Assembly (NCBI RefSeq): GCF_002077945.1
Contig: NZ_LVYD01000044.1
Coordinates: 248,001-312,000 of the forward strand
Origin: Niastella vici
GTDB lineage: Bacteria > Bacteroidota > Bacteroidia > Chitinophagales > Chitinophagaceae
Length of the DNA stretch: 64,000 bases
Direction of reading: 5' to 3'
The notes beneath the pieces are model-generated. The model saw nothing but the letters and a program-made list of their open reading frames with translations, made no database searches and was not told where the DNA came from. How positions within the stretch are numbered: the first letter of the stretch is position 1; each line of letters begins with the position of its first letter. This document shows, piece after piece, positions 8,118 to 17,861 of this stretch. The position numbers and the translations under genes were made by a program.

Positions 8118-10505
8118 ATGATAAAGATTGCCAGGCTGACCTTTCTATCCCTGATCTTGTTTACTTCTGTAACTGTTGCACAGAAGAATAATAATAAGGA
8201 GTTTCATCCATCGCAATGGGTCGATCCGCAAATTGGTTCCGTGCATGGCCGGTGGTTTTTTTATACCCCTGCTTCCTTACCTTTTGGCATGGCCAAACTG
8301 GCCCCGCATACCAATGCCTGGGGAAGCAAGGGCGGCTGGGAGCCCTGTGGCTACGATGATCGCCATACTTCCATTGAAGGGTTTGGTCATTTTCATGAAT
8401 TCCAGATCGGTGGCCTGGTGGTTATGCCCATTACCGGCCCGTTACAAACCATTCCTGGTCCGCTGGGAAATCCGGATGCAGGGTATCGTTCCCGTTTCGA
8501 TAAAAGTGCTGAACACGCTGAGCCGGGCTATTATTCGGTTTTCCTGAAAGACTATGGCGTTAAAGCAGAGCTCACTGCCACCGAAAGAGTAGGGTATCAT
8601 CGTTATACATTTCCCCAATCGAAGGACGCGCATATTATTTTTGATGTGGGACACCGCCAGGGCGAAAGCAGTGAGGTAACGGCGGCCTTTATCCGATTAT
8701 CAGGGAAAAAAGAACTGGAAGGTTCCATTGAAACCTATCCCGAATACCTGAAGTTTTGCGACCCGGGCAAAAGGGTGAAAATGTATTTTGTAATTCAGCT
8801 AAACAAAGAACCCCGGTCGTACGGAACGTTTATTGATTCCATGGCCTCACTCAATAAAAGCGAATCAAAAGGAATTAATAATGGGATGTTTGTAACTTTC
8901 TCAACTGCCAGAAATGAAGTGATTGAAATGCATGTTGGGCTTTCTTACACCAGCATCGCCAATGCCAGAAAGAACCTGGAGGCTGAATCGGCTGGGAAGG
9001 ATTTTGACCTGGTGAGAACAGCGGCCCGCACCCAATGGAATGAAAAGCTGGGCCGCATTAAAGTGGAAGGAAAGGACAGTATCGACAAAGTGAAATTTTA
9101 CACCGGGCTTTATCATGCACTTTTGGGAAGGGGGCTGGCCAGTGATGGTAACGGACAATACCCAAAGAACGATGGTGGTATTGGCCAGATCCCATTGAAC
9201 AAAAACGGGAAGCCTGCATACAATCATTATAATACCGATGGCATATGGGGTGCATGCTGGAACCTTGGCCAGTTGTGGGCATTGGTGTATCCGGAATATC
9301 AAAGTGAATACATGCGGTCGAACCTTGATTTTGCACAGGAAACCGGTTGGCTGCACGATGGGGTGGCCGCAGGCGCCCATGCAAACGGCGTATCAACTAA
9401 TTTTTTCGGCTTTATGCTGGCGGCCACTTATAACTGCGGCATCAGGGATTTTGATGTGAACAGTGCCTATGCGGCTGCTTACAAAAATGAGACCGGGTAC
9501 AGTAACAGGCCATTTGGTTCGGGTAAATACGATTTGCATTACCTGGTAAATAACGGCTATATCCCGTCAAAAGATACCACTTTGTCTAACGGTTGGGTTT
9601 TTAACTTCGGCGCCTCCCATACGCTTGAATTTTGCTTTAATTCCTATGCCGTTGCACAATTTGCCAAAGCGCTTGGAAAACAGGACGACTGTAACCGCCT
9701 TACAAAACAGGCGGCCTGTTGGAAAAACCTGTTCGATAAAAAAACAAAGTATATACGCCCCCGGTATGAGAATGGAACGTTTATAGAAAACTTTGATCCC
9801 ATGCAGGCCTGGCGGGGATTCCAGGAAGGAAATGCGGTTCAATATACCTGGTATGTGCCGCAGGATGTGGCGGGGTTGATGCAGCTGTTGGGTAAAGACA
9901 CTTTTAATGCGCGGTTAGAGAATACCTTTAATGAAAGCCGGAAATCAACCTTTGGCGGCGGTAAAGAAATAAACAGTTTTTCCGGATTGGAAAAATTATA
10001 TAACCACGGCAACCAGCCCTGTTTACATCAATCGTGGCTGTTCAATTATTCGGGCAAACCATGGCTTACACAAAAATGGACCCGCGCTATTTGTGATGAA
10101 TTTTATGGGGCTGATCCTTTGCATGGGTATGGCTTCGGTCAGGATGAAGACCAGGGACAACTGGGCGCCTGGTATGTAATGGCCGCTATGGGATTGTTTG
10201 ATGTACAGGGGCATGCCGCCACGGACCCCACCTTCCAGTTTGGCAGTCCCCTGTTCGATAGAGTGACGATAAAACTGCATCCAAAATATTATACAGGCAA
10301 AACCCTGGTTATAGAAGCCAGGAACAACACGAAGCAGCATGTATATATTCAATCGGTATCCTTTAATGAAAAGAAAGGGAACAATTGCTGGATAAACCGG
10401 AAAGAACTTACCGGAGGAGGTGTTTTGCGTTTTGAAATGGGACCGCAGCCAGATACTTCATTTGGGATTACGGTGCCCCCGCCTTCGATGAGCACCGGCC
10501 AATAG
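8118..10505 (+). CDS. GH92 family exo-alpha-mannosidase (divergent subgroup), copy A
   Basis: A 795-residue exported enzyme with a signal peptide ending TVAQ at about residue 21. The N-terminal GH92 domain starts at PSQWVDPQIGSVHGRW. GH92 enzymes are calcium-dependent inverting exo-alpha-mannosidases. The C-terminal catalytic signature GFGQDEDQGQLGAWYVMAAMG is at about 672-692; its acidic pair aligns with the general-base aspartates of the family. The usual central motifs (SGWDxFR and GCMIGxPA, both present in copy C) are replaced by IWGACWNLGQLWALV and a divergent stretch, so linkage specificity may differ. It is the first gene of the operon with GH38-like, six-hairpin and GH92 genes. The ATG at 8118 is chosen over an upstream GTG at 8025 because it directly precedes the signal peptide and lies downstream of the promoter. 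Confidence 0.88.
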   Translation: MIKIARLTFLSLILFTSVTVAQKNNNKEFHPSQWVDPQIGSVHGRWFFYTPASLPFGMAKLAPHTNAWGSKGGWEPCGYDDRHTSIEGFGHFHEFQIGGLVVMPITGPLQTIPGPLGNPDAGYRSRFDKSAEHAEPGYYSVFLKDYGVKAELTATERVGYHRYTFPQSKDAHIIFDVGHRQGESSEVTAAFIRLSGKKELEGSIETYPEYLKFCDPGKRVKMYFVIQLNKEPRSYGTFIDSMASLNKSESKGINNGMFVTFSTARNEVIEMHVGLSYTSIANARKNLEAESAGKDFDLVRTAARTQWNEKLGRIKVEGKDSIDKVKFYTGLYHALLGRGLASDGNGQYPKNDGGIGQIPLNKNGKPAYNHYNTDGIWGACWNLGQLWALVYPEYQSEYMRSNLDFAQETGWLHDGVAAGAHANGVSTNFFGFMLAATYNCGIRDFDVNSAYAAAYKNETGYSNRPFGSGKYDLHYLVNNGYIPSKDTTLSNGWVFNFGASHTLEFCFNSYAVAQFAKALGKQDDCNRLTKQAACWKNLFDKKTKYIRPRYENGTFIENFDPMQAWRGFQEGNAVQYTWYVPQDVAGLMQLLGKDTFNARLENTFNESRKSTFGGGKEINSFSGLEKLYNHGNQPCLHQSWLFNYSGKPWLTQKWTRAICDEFYGADPLHGYGFGQDEDQGQLGAWYVMAAMGLFDVQGHAATDPTFQFGSPLFDRVTIKLHPKYYTGKTLVIEARNNTKQHVYIQSVSFNEKKGNNCWINRKELTGGGVLRFEMGPQPDTSFGITVPPPSMSTGQ

Positions 10506-10531
10506 ATTGCTTAATAACAAATTTAATTGTA

Positions 10532-13213
10532 ATGCCAGGAGTGAAAAAAGTAGTGCTCTTCTTTATGGTATTATCCATAACAGGAGCACATGCCCAACCG
10601 CCAAAAGAAAATAAGAATACCAACGCTAAAGTAACCGATATATGGGTGGTGTTTAAAACCCACTTTGATCTTGGCTATACCGATCTGCCCGAAAACGTGT
10701 TTAAACGTTACCGGGAAGAAATGATGGATAATGCCTTAAAGGTTATTGAGAACAATGCAACGTTACCACCCGAAAAACATTTTGCGTGGACGGTTTCAGG
10801 TTGGCCTTTACAGGCCCAGATCCTCGGCCCCCAACAAACGCCCGAACGCAAGGCAAGGATTGAAAAAGCGATCAGATCAGGCGCGTTGGCAGTGCATGGC
10901 CTTCCTTTTACAACACATACAGAATCGTTAGACTATGAAGACCTGGTACGCGGGATGGGTTTTTCTTCAACCGTTGCAAGAAAATACAGACTCCCGTTGC
11001 CCATCAGTGCAAAAATGACGGATGTGCCCAGCCATTCATGGATCATGCCCTCTTTACTAAAGCAGGCGGGCATCCGCTTTTTGCAATTGGGTTGTAACGA
11101 CGCCAGCCAGTATCCCCGTTTTCCCGAACTGTTTTGGTGGGAAGGCGCCGATGGGTCGAAAGTACTCTGCAACTATACGGTATCGTATGGTTCCGGTATA
11201 AAACCAACCCCCAACTGGCCCTGCAAAAATTATCTGGCGATGCAAATGACAGGCGACAATCATGGTCCGCCCACCTCACAGGAGTTAGATAAGCTCCTGG
11301 CTTATGCCGCAAAGGAATTGCCCGGGGTGAAAGTACATTTTGGAACGCTTGATGACTTTGCCAAAGCTGTTTTGGCTGAGGGGCCCGATCTGCCAACTGT
11401 TAAAGGCGATTGTCCTGATACCTGGATCCATGGATTACAATCCAATCCGCAAGAAACAAAAATTGCAAGGAATATCCGCCCCCTTGAATCAGCGTTAGAT
11501 GGCCTGCACACGCAAATGAAAGGGTGGGGCATAGGAGTTGCGCCTATTGCGGCAGAGCTGGCAAAAGCTTATGAGCAAAGTCTTTTGTATGGCGAGCATA
11601 CCTGGGGAATGAATTCTGCTTTTGGCCCCCGCAATAGTTATGGCGATGACTGGAAAAAATGGATGGAGGAAGCAGCTGCAGAACCATTGCCTGAAAATGG
11701 CAATTATGCCCAACTGAAAAATGGGGATGCACATAACACCGCAACAGGAAGCAAAAGAAAATGGCTTCGTTCTTACGACGATAAACGGCAATACATTCTT
11801 ACAGCAAAGGATATTGTAAGTAAAGAATTAAATGAACACCTCAACTTACTGGCGTCGTCCCTGCATATAAAAGGGAAACGCCTTGTTGTATATAATCCAC
11901 TGCCCTGGAAAAGATCGGGGATCATTGAAAACCCCTGGGAAAAAGGAAGCTATTTCTTTGTGAAGGATGTGGCTGCCTCGGGTTACAGTAGTTATACCAT
12001 CGATGAGTTAAAAGCACCTGATATTACCCATGATGAACAACCTGTCTTCAGCACCCCATATTTTAAAATAGCATTTGATTTAACAAAGGGCGGCATTGTT
12101 TCCTTAATTGAAAGATCAACAGGACGTGAGTTGGTTGATCAATCATCCCCGTATGTAATAGGCCAGTTTTTGCATGAGCGCTTCAGCAAAAATGAAGTGG
12201 ATAGATTTTTTAATGCCTACCCCAGGATAAAAGAAGGCTGGGGGTTGAACGATTTTGGTAAACCCGGAATGCCCAATGCCCAGGAAGCGCCTTATGTAAG
12301 TTTTACGCCCAATGCCTGGAAAATTAACGTGGCCCATTCGGCTGTTGCAGACATAGCTACCTTAACAGCGGTGGAAACAAATGGTTATGCCAAAGGATAT
12401 ACCCTAACGTTTACGTTCCCCCGGAATGCGGCGTATGTTGATGTTGAATGGGGGGTAGATTCAAAAACGGCCGAGAAACAACCGGAAGGCGGCTGGCTTT
12501 GTTTTCCATTCAAAGTAGAGAACCCAACTTTTACAATAGGCCGCCTCGGCGGCCCTGTTAATCCGGCTACAGATATTATACCGGGTACCAACCGGCACCT
12601 GATGGCAGTGGCTACAGGGGTGTCAATTACACAAGCCGATCAGTCGGGCGCAGCACTCACGTCAATGGATGCTCCCCTGATAAGTTTGGGCGAACCGGGC
12701 TTATGGAGATTCTCGATGGATTATGTGCCAACGAAAGCATCGGTGTTCGTGAATCTTTACAACAATATGTGGAACACCAATTTTGCTTTGTGGCAGGATG
12801 GTTCATGGAGTGAAAGCGTGCGCATATGGCCGGTTGGTAAGCAAACACAAACTGTAGCCAACCTGGTTCAGTATGGCTGGGAAACCCGTTTGCCATTATT
12901 GACAGGAAAGGCGGAAGGTGAGCCCGGACGGTTGCCCGTTAGTAAGACAGGTATTTCTGTTTCCAGACCGGGCGTATTAATAACAGCATTCGGCGATAAT
13001 CCTGATGGCGACGGAACAATTCTGCGTTTGTGGGAGCAAGCCGGTAGTACTGGTAACTGCATAGTAAGTTTGGGTAAAGAAAGTAAAGTAAAAGCCGTGG
13101 TGCCAATTGATTTGCGTGGAAATAAGACCGGGAATAAAATTTTGGTAAAGAACGGCGTATTCAATTTTAACCTGGGCAAATATGCACCTGCTTCCTTCCT
13201 GCTTGTTTATTGA
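10532..13213 (+). CDS. GH38-like alpha-mannosidase (DUF5054-type), copy A
   Basis: An 893-residue exported protein (signal peptide ending AHAQ at 22) starting 26 bp after the first GH92. The GH38 N-terminal catalytic fold is suggested by THFDLGYTD at 43-51, where His44 and Asp46 fit the zinc-binding H-x-D motif. Asp163 in KMTDVPSHSW fits the nucleophile position, and a late His lies in GEHTWGMNS. The middle and C-terminal parts are beta-rich (FKIAFDLTKGGIVSLI, DVEWGVDSKTAEKQP), like the GH38 sandwich domains. The motifs are loose compared with classical GH38 (usually WxxDxFGHS), so this may be the related DUF5054 group. Context supports retaining alpha-mannosidase activity in the periplasm, but the exact sugar is unproven. 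Confidence 0.75.
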   Translation: MPGVKKVVLFFMVLSITGAHAQPPKENKNTNAKVTDIWVVFKTHFDLGYTDLPENVFKRYREEMMDNALKVIENNATLPPEKHFAWTVSGWPLQAQILGPQQTPERKARIEKAIRSGALAVHGLPFTTHTESLDYEDLVRGMGFSSTVARKYRLPLPISAKMTDVPSHSWIMPSLLKQAGIRFLQLGCNDASQYPRFPELFWWEGADGSKVLCNYTVSYGSGIKPTPNWPCKNYLAMQMTGDNHGPPTSQELDKLLAYAAKELPGVKVHFGTLDDFAKAVLAEGPDLPTVKGDCPDTWIHGLQSNPQETKIARNIRPLESALDGLHTQMKGWGIGVAPIAAELAKAYEQSLLYGEHTWGMNSAFGPRNSYGDDWKKWMEEAAAEPLPENGNYAQLKNGDAHNTATGSKRKWLRSYDDKRQYILTAKDIVSKELNEHLNLLASSLHIKGKRLVVYNPLPWKRSGIIENPWEKGSYFFVKDVAASGYSSYTIDELKAPDITHDEQPVFSTPYFKIAFDLTKGGIVSLIERSTGRELVDQSSPYVIGQFLHERFSKNEVDRFFNAYPRIKEGWGLNDFGKPGMPNAQEAPYVSFTPNAWKINVAHSAVADIATLTAVETNGYAKGYTLTFTFPRNAAYVDVEWGVDSKTAEKQPEGGWLCFPFKVENPTFTIGRLGGPVNPATDIIPGTNRHLMAVATGVSITQADQSGAALTSMDAPLISLGEPGLWRFSMDYVPTKASVFVNLYNNMWNTNFALWQDGSWSESVRIWPVGKQTQTVANLVQYGWETRLPLLTGKAEGEPGRLPVSKTGISVSRPGVLITAFGDNPDGDGTILRLWEQAGSTGNCIVSLGKESKVKAVVPIDLRGNKTGNKILVKNGVFNFNLGKYAPASFLLVY

Positions 13214-13248
13214 GATAATAAAACTTGATTATAACGAATACACATAAA

Positions 13249-14535
13249 ATGAAAAAGGGTTATTCATTGTTATTACTGCTTATTGTTTTTGCGGCTGCAG
13301 CACAGGAAAAAAATGCAGGTAACAAAATACTTGTTGAAAAAATAAAGAGCAATCAATATTTCCCGCTGGTAAAGGCCAAAGCGCTGGAAGTAATGAAAAC
13401 CGGTTTTAATGCCGGTGATGGTTATCGCGAAGTGTGGATCCGCGATTACAATACATTTATAGAGCTGGCGGCACAGGTTTATCCAAAAGAAGTGTTGAAA
13501 GAAAACCTGCTGGTTTTTTTCAGAATGCAGGGCGATGACGGAAATATCATAGACGGGTTTACGCCCGCGGAAAAAATTGGCGCCGTGAATTATGATTTTT
13601 CCTATTCAAAGCTGGAGCCTCGTTATGCCGGGCATAAGAATACTGTGGAAACCGACCAGGAAACCTCGTTGGTACAGGCGGTGTATAAATACATTCAGCT
13701 CACCGGCGATAAAACAATTTTATCGGAAAAGGTAGGCGATAAAACCGTAAGCGAAAGATTGAAGTGGGCCATGGAATTTTTGATGAAGTACCGGTTTAAC
13801 GGTAAATATGGTTTGTTGATTGGCGCTACCACGGCCGACTGGGGCGATGTGCAACCCGAGCATGGCTGGGGTGTTGACCTTGACAGCAATACGCACCCCG
13901 CTATTGATATTTATGACAATGCCATGTTTGTTGTTGCTTTGAATAATTTGATGAGCATGGACCCTGCTGCAAAACAGCAATGGAACAAGGTAAAAAACAA
14001 TGTTGCCAGTAACTGCAGAAAGTATCTGTGGGATAAGCAGCAGCAAAAATTTATTCCGCATATCTACCTGAAAGGATCTCCTTTTCCGGCTGGTTTTGAT
14101 GAGAACAGGATCTATTATTTCGGCGGCACAGCGGTTGCCATTGAAGCCGGGCTGTTAAACCGGGAGGAAGTAAAAGCCTCGTTGAACGAAATGATCAAAA
14201 GGGTTAAGCAGGCAGGTGCGGCTTCCATTGGCCTCACCCTGTATCCACCTTATCCCAAAGGGTATTTTGTAAATAAGATCATGAACCCCGTATATAGTTA
14301 CCAGAATGGCGGCGACTGGACGTGGTTTGGGGCCCGAATGATTCAGCAGTTGATCAAATATGGGTTTGCAACAGAAGCGTACGAGCAATTACAACCCATG
14401 GTAAAACGCGTAAAGGACAACAATGGATTTTATGAATGGTACTCGGTCGATAACAAGCCCCGTGGCTCAGGTACATTCAGAGGCGAAGCGGGTGTTTTAT
14501 ATACAGCTATTGTGATGCTGGAAAGTTTGAAGTAG
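13249..14535 (+). CDS. Six-hairpin (alpha/alpha)6-barrel glycosidase, family unassigned
   Basis: A 428-residue exported protein (signal peptide about 1-18, ending AAAAQ). The body is an alpha-helical toroid with aromatic and acidic segments typical of (alpha/alpha)6 glycosidases: GYREVWIRDYNTFIELA near residue 60, HKNTVETDQETSLVQA, IGATTADWGDVQPEHGWG, IDIYDNAMFVVALNN, YQNGGDWTWFGARMI and GTFRGEAGVLYTA near the end. Catalytic acids are probably among the Asp/Glu in WIRD, ADWGD and GGDWTW. It lacks the MWLRDS-type signature I associate with GH125, so I do not assign that family; distant GH63-, GH78- or GH133-like folds are alternatives. It is third in the mannosidase operon, 35 bp after the GH38-like gene. 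The ATG at 13249 immediately precedes the signal peptide; a TTG at 13225 is less likely. Confidence 0.72.
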   Translation: MKKGYSLLLLLIVFAAAAQEKNAGNKILVEKIKSNQYFPLVKAKALEVMKTGFNAGDGYREVWIRDYNTFIELAAQVYPKEVLKENLLVFFRMQGDDGNIIDGFTPAEKIGAVNYDFSYSKLEPRYAGHKNTVETDQETSLVQAVYKYIQLTGDKTILSEKVGDKTVSERLKWAMEFLMKYRFNGKYGLLIGATTADWGDVQPEHGWGVDLDSNTHPAIDIYDNAMFVVALNNLMSMDPAAKQQWNKVKNNVASNCRKYLWDKQQQKFIPHIYLKGSPFPAGFDENRIYYFGGTAVAIEAGLLNREEVKASLNEMIKRVKQAGAASIGLTLYPPYPKGYFVNKIMNPVYSYQNGGDWTWFGARMIQQLIKYGFATEAYEQLQPMVKRVKDNNGFYEWYSVDNKPRGSGTFRGEAGVLYTAIVMLESLK

Positions 14536-14572
14536 CAAAGCACGCTTATTGGCAACTGGTAAATTTTATTCT

Positions 14573-17500
14573 ATGAAACGAATACTATATTTCAGCTTAT
14601 TGTTTCAATGCGCCTGGTCCCAGAGGGGTTTTGCGCAGGAGACAATTTGGAAAATAGGAAAAGCCGATAACTCGGCCAAAGAGTTTGCGTTGGCCCCCGA
14701 TAAATTCAGGGATTTTGTGAAGCATGATTTTGGCTATGAGGACAAATATTTTTTAATCGGGTATTCAAAAGAAGAAAACAACTTTCCTTATGTGCTGCCG
14801 GGACCAGTTGATACCTGGGGCGGTACCTGGCCTACTTCAGGCTGGCGCACGAATCAAATAAATATATTATTTGGAATAGAAAGCCTGCCGGCAAATGGGT
14901 CGTATAAATTGCTTATTAAGCTGGCCGATTATGCGAAGAAGTTCCTGCCTTTGATAAAAGTGGTCATTAATGGCCAGGAGGAAACGTTTCAATTAACAGC
15001 GCCCGGTTATGAGGTAAAAACGCAACCCACCCCCCGGCTGAACGAACCATTTGTTGACACGGCCTCCATTACCGGGCACCTGGCCGCTGCAATCGCGAAG
15101 ACAATTGAAATTCCCATTAAGCCTGGGGTGCTCACAAAAGGCGGTAATAAGGTTACGATAACCGTATTACAAGGTTCCTGGATACTCTTTGACCAGGTTC
15201 AGTTAACTGGCCCCAACTGTAAATTAGCAGTACCGGAGAAGGTCTTTGTTTGTAATGTTGAACCGGCAAATTATACGTTGGAAAAAGCCGGTAAGGAAAT
15301 ACAGCCGCTATTGGTGAACGTAGAACATTTGAGCGGAAGACCAAAGTTGACCGTTGAATTAGATGGCAGGAATGTATTTGACGAAATGGTGGAGGAGGGG
15401 AGTTACGTATTTGAAGTGCCCATGGCTGCTGTTGCTGCACCTACGCAAAGCAGGTATACCATTTTTGCCGATGGTAAGGTGGTTGACGAAGGAGTGGTTA
15501 ACCGGTCAGTACAAAAACGGCAAACCCCGGCCGATTATATTGATACCCGCATGGGTACAGCCCATTCGCGCTGGATGATTGCGCCCGGCCCATGGATGCC
15601 GTTTAGTATGGTTAAATTGAGCCCCGACAATCAAAATGCCGGTTGGCAGGCCGGGTACGAACCTGCTTATGAAAGTATAGGAACATTCAGTTATATTCAT
15701 GAATGGACGTTGGGCGGGTTAGGGATCTTTCCAACAAATGGGAAGTTGAAAACAACTATGGGTGATGAATTAGGCCGGGTTCCGGGCTACCGGTCAAAAA
15801 TAGATAAGCAATCGGAAGAAGCGCCCATTGGTTATTATAAAGTATTGCTGACCGATTATAACATCAAAGCCGAACTTACGTCAACTACCCGTTGCGGTTT
15901 TCAACGATTTACTTTTCCTGATAACAGCGATAGTTCCAGGATTCTAGTTGACCTGCACATCCCAACAGAGTATGATTACCAGTTAAAAAAAGTTTTTATC
16001 CGCAAAACAGGGAACAACCGGATAGAGGGATTCTCGAATCAACTTTCGCCCCAGGTGTGGAGCAATGACGCCGGGCAGGATTATACCGTAAACTTTGTCA
16101 TTGAGTTCGACCAACCCATACAACGAATGGGCCGTTGGATAAATGGAGAAATTAAATATGAAGACATCGTTGATGTAAAGGATATAAAGGATGCCGGCAT
16201 TTTTTTAGAATTTGATACGAAGACAAATCCTGTTGTGCAGCTTCGCACCGGCATCTCCCTGGTAAGCATTGCCAATGCCGGGGAAAATCTGGAAACAGAA
16301 ATAATCCGCCCTTTCAATTGGGATTTTGATGCAGTTAGAAATAATCAAAAACAGGTTTGGAACGACATCCTCAACCGGGTTGCGATCACCACGGTAAACC
16401 GGCTCGATAAAATTCGTTTTTACAACGCCATGTACCGGTCGGTTTGCAGTAGAAATACCTGGAGTGATGTAAATGGCGAATGGAAAGGAACGGATGGCGC
16501 CATTCAGCAATTGAAAGGAAAAGACGAGGTGGCGTTAGGCTGCGATGCTTTTTGGAATACCTTCTGGAATTTAAATCAGTTCTGGAACCTGGTAACACCC
16601 GAATGGAGCAGCAGGTGGGTACGATCTCAACTGGCCATGTATGATGCCTATGGCTGGTTAGCCAAGGGACCGGCGGGTATGAACTATATTCCTGTGATGG
16701 TGGCAGAACATGAAATTCCCATGATGGTGAGCGCTTATCAAATGGGCATAACAGGGTTCGATCCTAAAAAACTGTTGAACGCATCGCTTAAAATGCAAAC
16801 TACCCCGGCACAAAAAGTATTTACCGGTTTTGCCGGCAACCGTGACCTTACTGCCTACCTGCAATATCACTACGTGCCTTCCGATAAAGGCCGTTTCTCC
16901 AATACAATGGAATATTCTTATGACGATTGGTGTGTGGGCCAGCTGGCAAGATCGATCGGCGATTCAGCGGTATATAAAACCTATAACGGCAGGGGGTATT
17001 GGTGGAAGAACGCTATTGATAAAGCAGGCTATTGCCATATGAAATTAAGCAACGGCGAGTTTACAAAGAACTTCAATCCTTTCCGTAGCGGCGCCAATGA
17101 ACATTATGTAGAAGGAAATGCCTGGCAACTTACTTTCTTTGTTCCGCAGGATGTGCCGGCATTGACCCGCCTGATTGGTAAAGATGAATTTGCAAAAAGG
17201 CTTGATTGGGGATTCACGCAAAGTGAACCCTGGCGATACAATGGAATGAACGACCAGTATTGGGATTATCCGGTTATGCAGGGTAATCAACAGTCCATGC
17301 ATTTTGCTTTTCTCTTTAACTGGGCCGGCAAACCCTGGTTAACACAAAAATGGAGCCGTTCAGTTGTGGAACGTTATTACGGCAAAGGCATCGCCAATGC
17401 CTATCTCGGCGATGAGGACCAGGGCCAAATGAGTGGCTGGCTGGTGATGGCTTCCATGGGTCTGTTCCAAACAGATGGCGGCTGCAGCGTAAACCCCATC

Positions 17501-17743
17501 TATGAAATTGGAAGTCCGTTGTACGAAAGGGTGGAGATCAACCTGGGAAAACAATATGGACGGGGAGAGCAGTTTATTATTGTAGCGCACAACGCAAGCC
17601 GGCGTAATAAATATGTGCAAAAGGCCACGCTGAATGGTAAACCCCTGCACACATTTTATTTCCCCGCCAGTGAACTCCTGAAGGGCGGTGAATTACAATT
17701 GGAAATGGGGCCTGAACCAAATTATAATTGGGGAAAGAATTAA
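14573..17743 (+). CDS. GH92 family exo-alpha-mannosidase with N-terminal PL4-type beta-sandwich domain, copy B
   Basis: A 1056-residue exported enzyme (signal peptide ending GFAQ at about 22). Residues 22-210 resemble the carbohydrate-binding domain III of PL4 rhamnogalacturonan lyases (ETIWKIGKADNSAKEF, GYEDKYFLIGYSKEE, TSGWRTNQINILF). A linker sandwich follows, and the GH92 domain starts near residue 320 (PADYIDTRMGTAHSRW). The base signature GDEDQGQMSGWLVMASMGLF is near residue 945. Like copy A it lacks the canonical SGWDxFR block, having CDAFWNTFWNLNQFWNLV instead. It is the last gene of the mannosidase operon, 37 bp after the six-hairpin gene. The two divergent GH92 copies may split different mannose linkages or act on decorated mannan (inference). 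Confidence 0.88.
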   Translation: MKRILYFSLLFQCAWSQRGFAQETIWKIGKADNSAKEFALAPDKFRDFVKHDFGYEDKYFLIGYSKEENNFPYVLPGPVDTWGGTWPTSGWRTNQINILFGIESLPANGSYKLLIKLADYAKKFLPLIKVVINGQEETFQLTAPGYEVKTQPTPRLNEPFVDTASITGHLAAAIAKTIEIPIKPGVLTKGGNKVTITVLQGSWILFDQVQLTGPNCKLAVPEKVFVCNVEPANYTLEKAGKEIQPLLVNVEHLSGRPKLTVELDGRNVFDEMVEEGSYVFEVPMAAVAAPTQSRYTIFADGKVVDEGVVNRSVQKRQTPADYIDTRMGTAHSRWMIAPGPWMPFSMVKLSPDNQNAGWQAGYEPAYESIGTFSYIHEWTLGGLGIFPTNGKLKTTMGDELGRVPGYRSKIDKQSEEAPIGYYKVLLTDYNIKAELTSTTRCGFQRFTFPDNSDSSRILVDLHIPTEYDYQLKKVFIRKTGNNRIEGFSNQLSPQVWSNDAGQDYTVNFVIEFDQPIQRMGRWINGEIKYEDIVDVKDIKDAGIFLEFDTKTNPVVQLRTGISLVSIANAGENLETEIIRPFNWDFDAVRNNQKQVWNDILNRVAITTVNRLDKIRFYNAMYRSVCSRNTWSDVNGEWKGTDGAIQQLKGKDEVALGCDAFWNTFWNLNQFWNLVTPEWSSRWVRSQLAMYDAYGWLAKGPAGMNYIPVMVAEHEIPMMVSAYQMGITGFDPKKLLNASLKMQTTPAQKVFTGFAGNRDLTAYLQYHYVPSDKGRFSNTMEYSYDDWCVGQLARSIGDSAVYKTYNGRGYWWKNAIDKAGYCHMKLSNGEFTKNFNPFRSGANEHYVEGNAWQLTFFVPQDVPALTRLIGKDEFAKRLDWGFTQSEPWRYNGMNDQYWDYPVMQGNQQSMHFAFLFNWAGKPWLTQKWSRSVVERYYGKGIANAYLGDEDQGQMSGWLVMASMGLFQTDGGCSVNPIYEIGSPLYERVEINLGKQYGRGEQFIIVAHNASRRNKYVQKATLNGKPLHTFYFPASELLKGGELQLEMGPEPNYNWGKN

Positions 17744-17754
17744 GTCATTGATAG

Positions 17755-17818
17755 CAAAAATAGCATCAGAAATTATCAAAATTGTGGTGGTTTCAACTTG
17801 TAGTCAACACGAGATTTG
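17755..17818 (+). promoter_or_regulatory. Copy E of the six-copy direct-repeat promoter element
   Basis: Half-site 1 AAAATAG is at 17757-17763 and half-site 2 AAAATTG at 17778-17784, 21 bp apart. TATC precedes the second half-site and GGTTT follows it, as in the other copies. The -7 box GAGATTTG (17811-17818) lies 33 bp after the second half-site. It begins 11 bp after the GH92 stop, so the DUF3472 gene has its own promoter. Confidence 0.7.
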
Positions 17819-17861
17819 CTCTCCTGCCAATCGGGACTATATGCATACGCCAACCATAACG

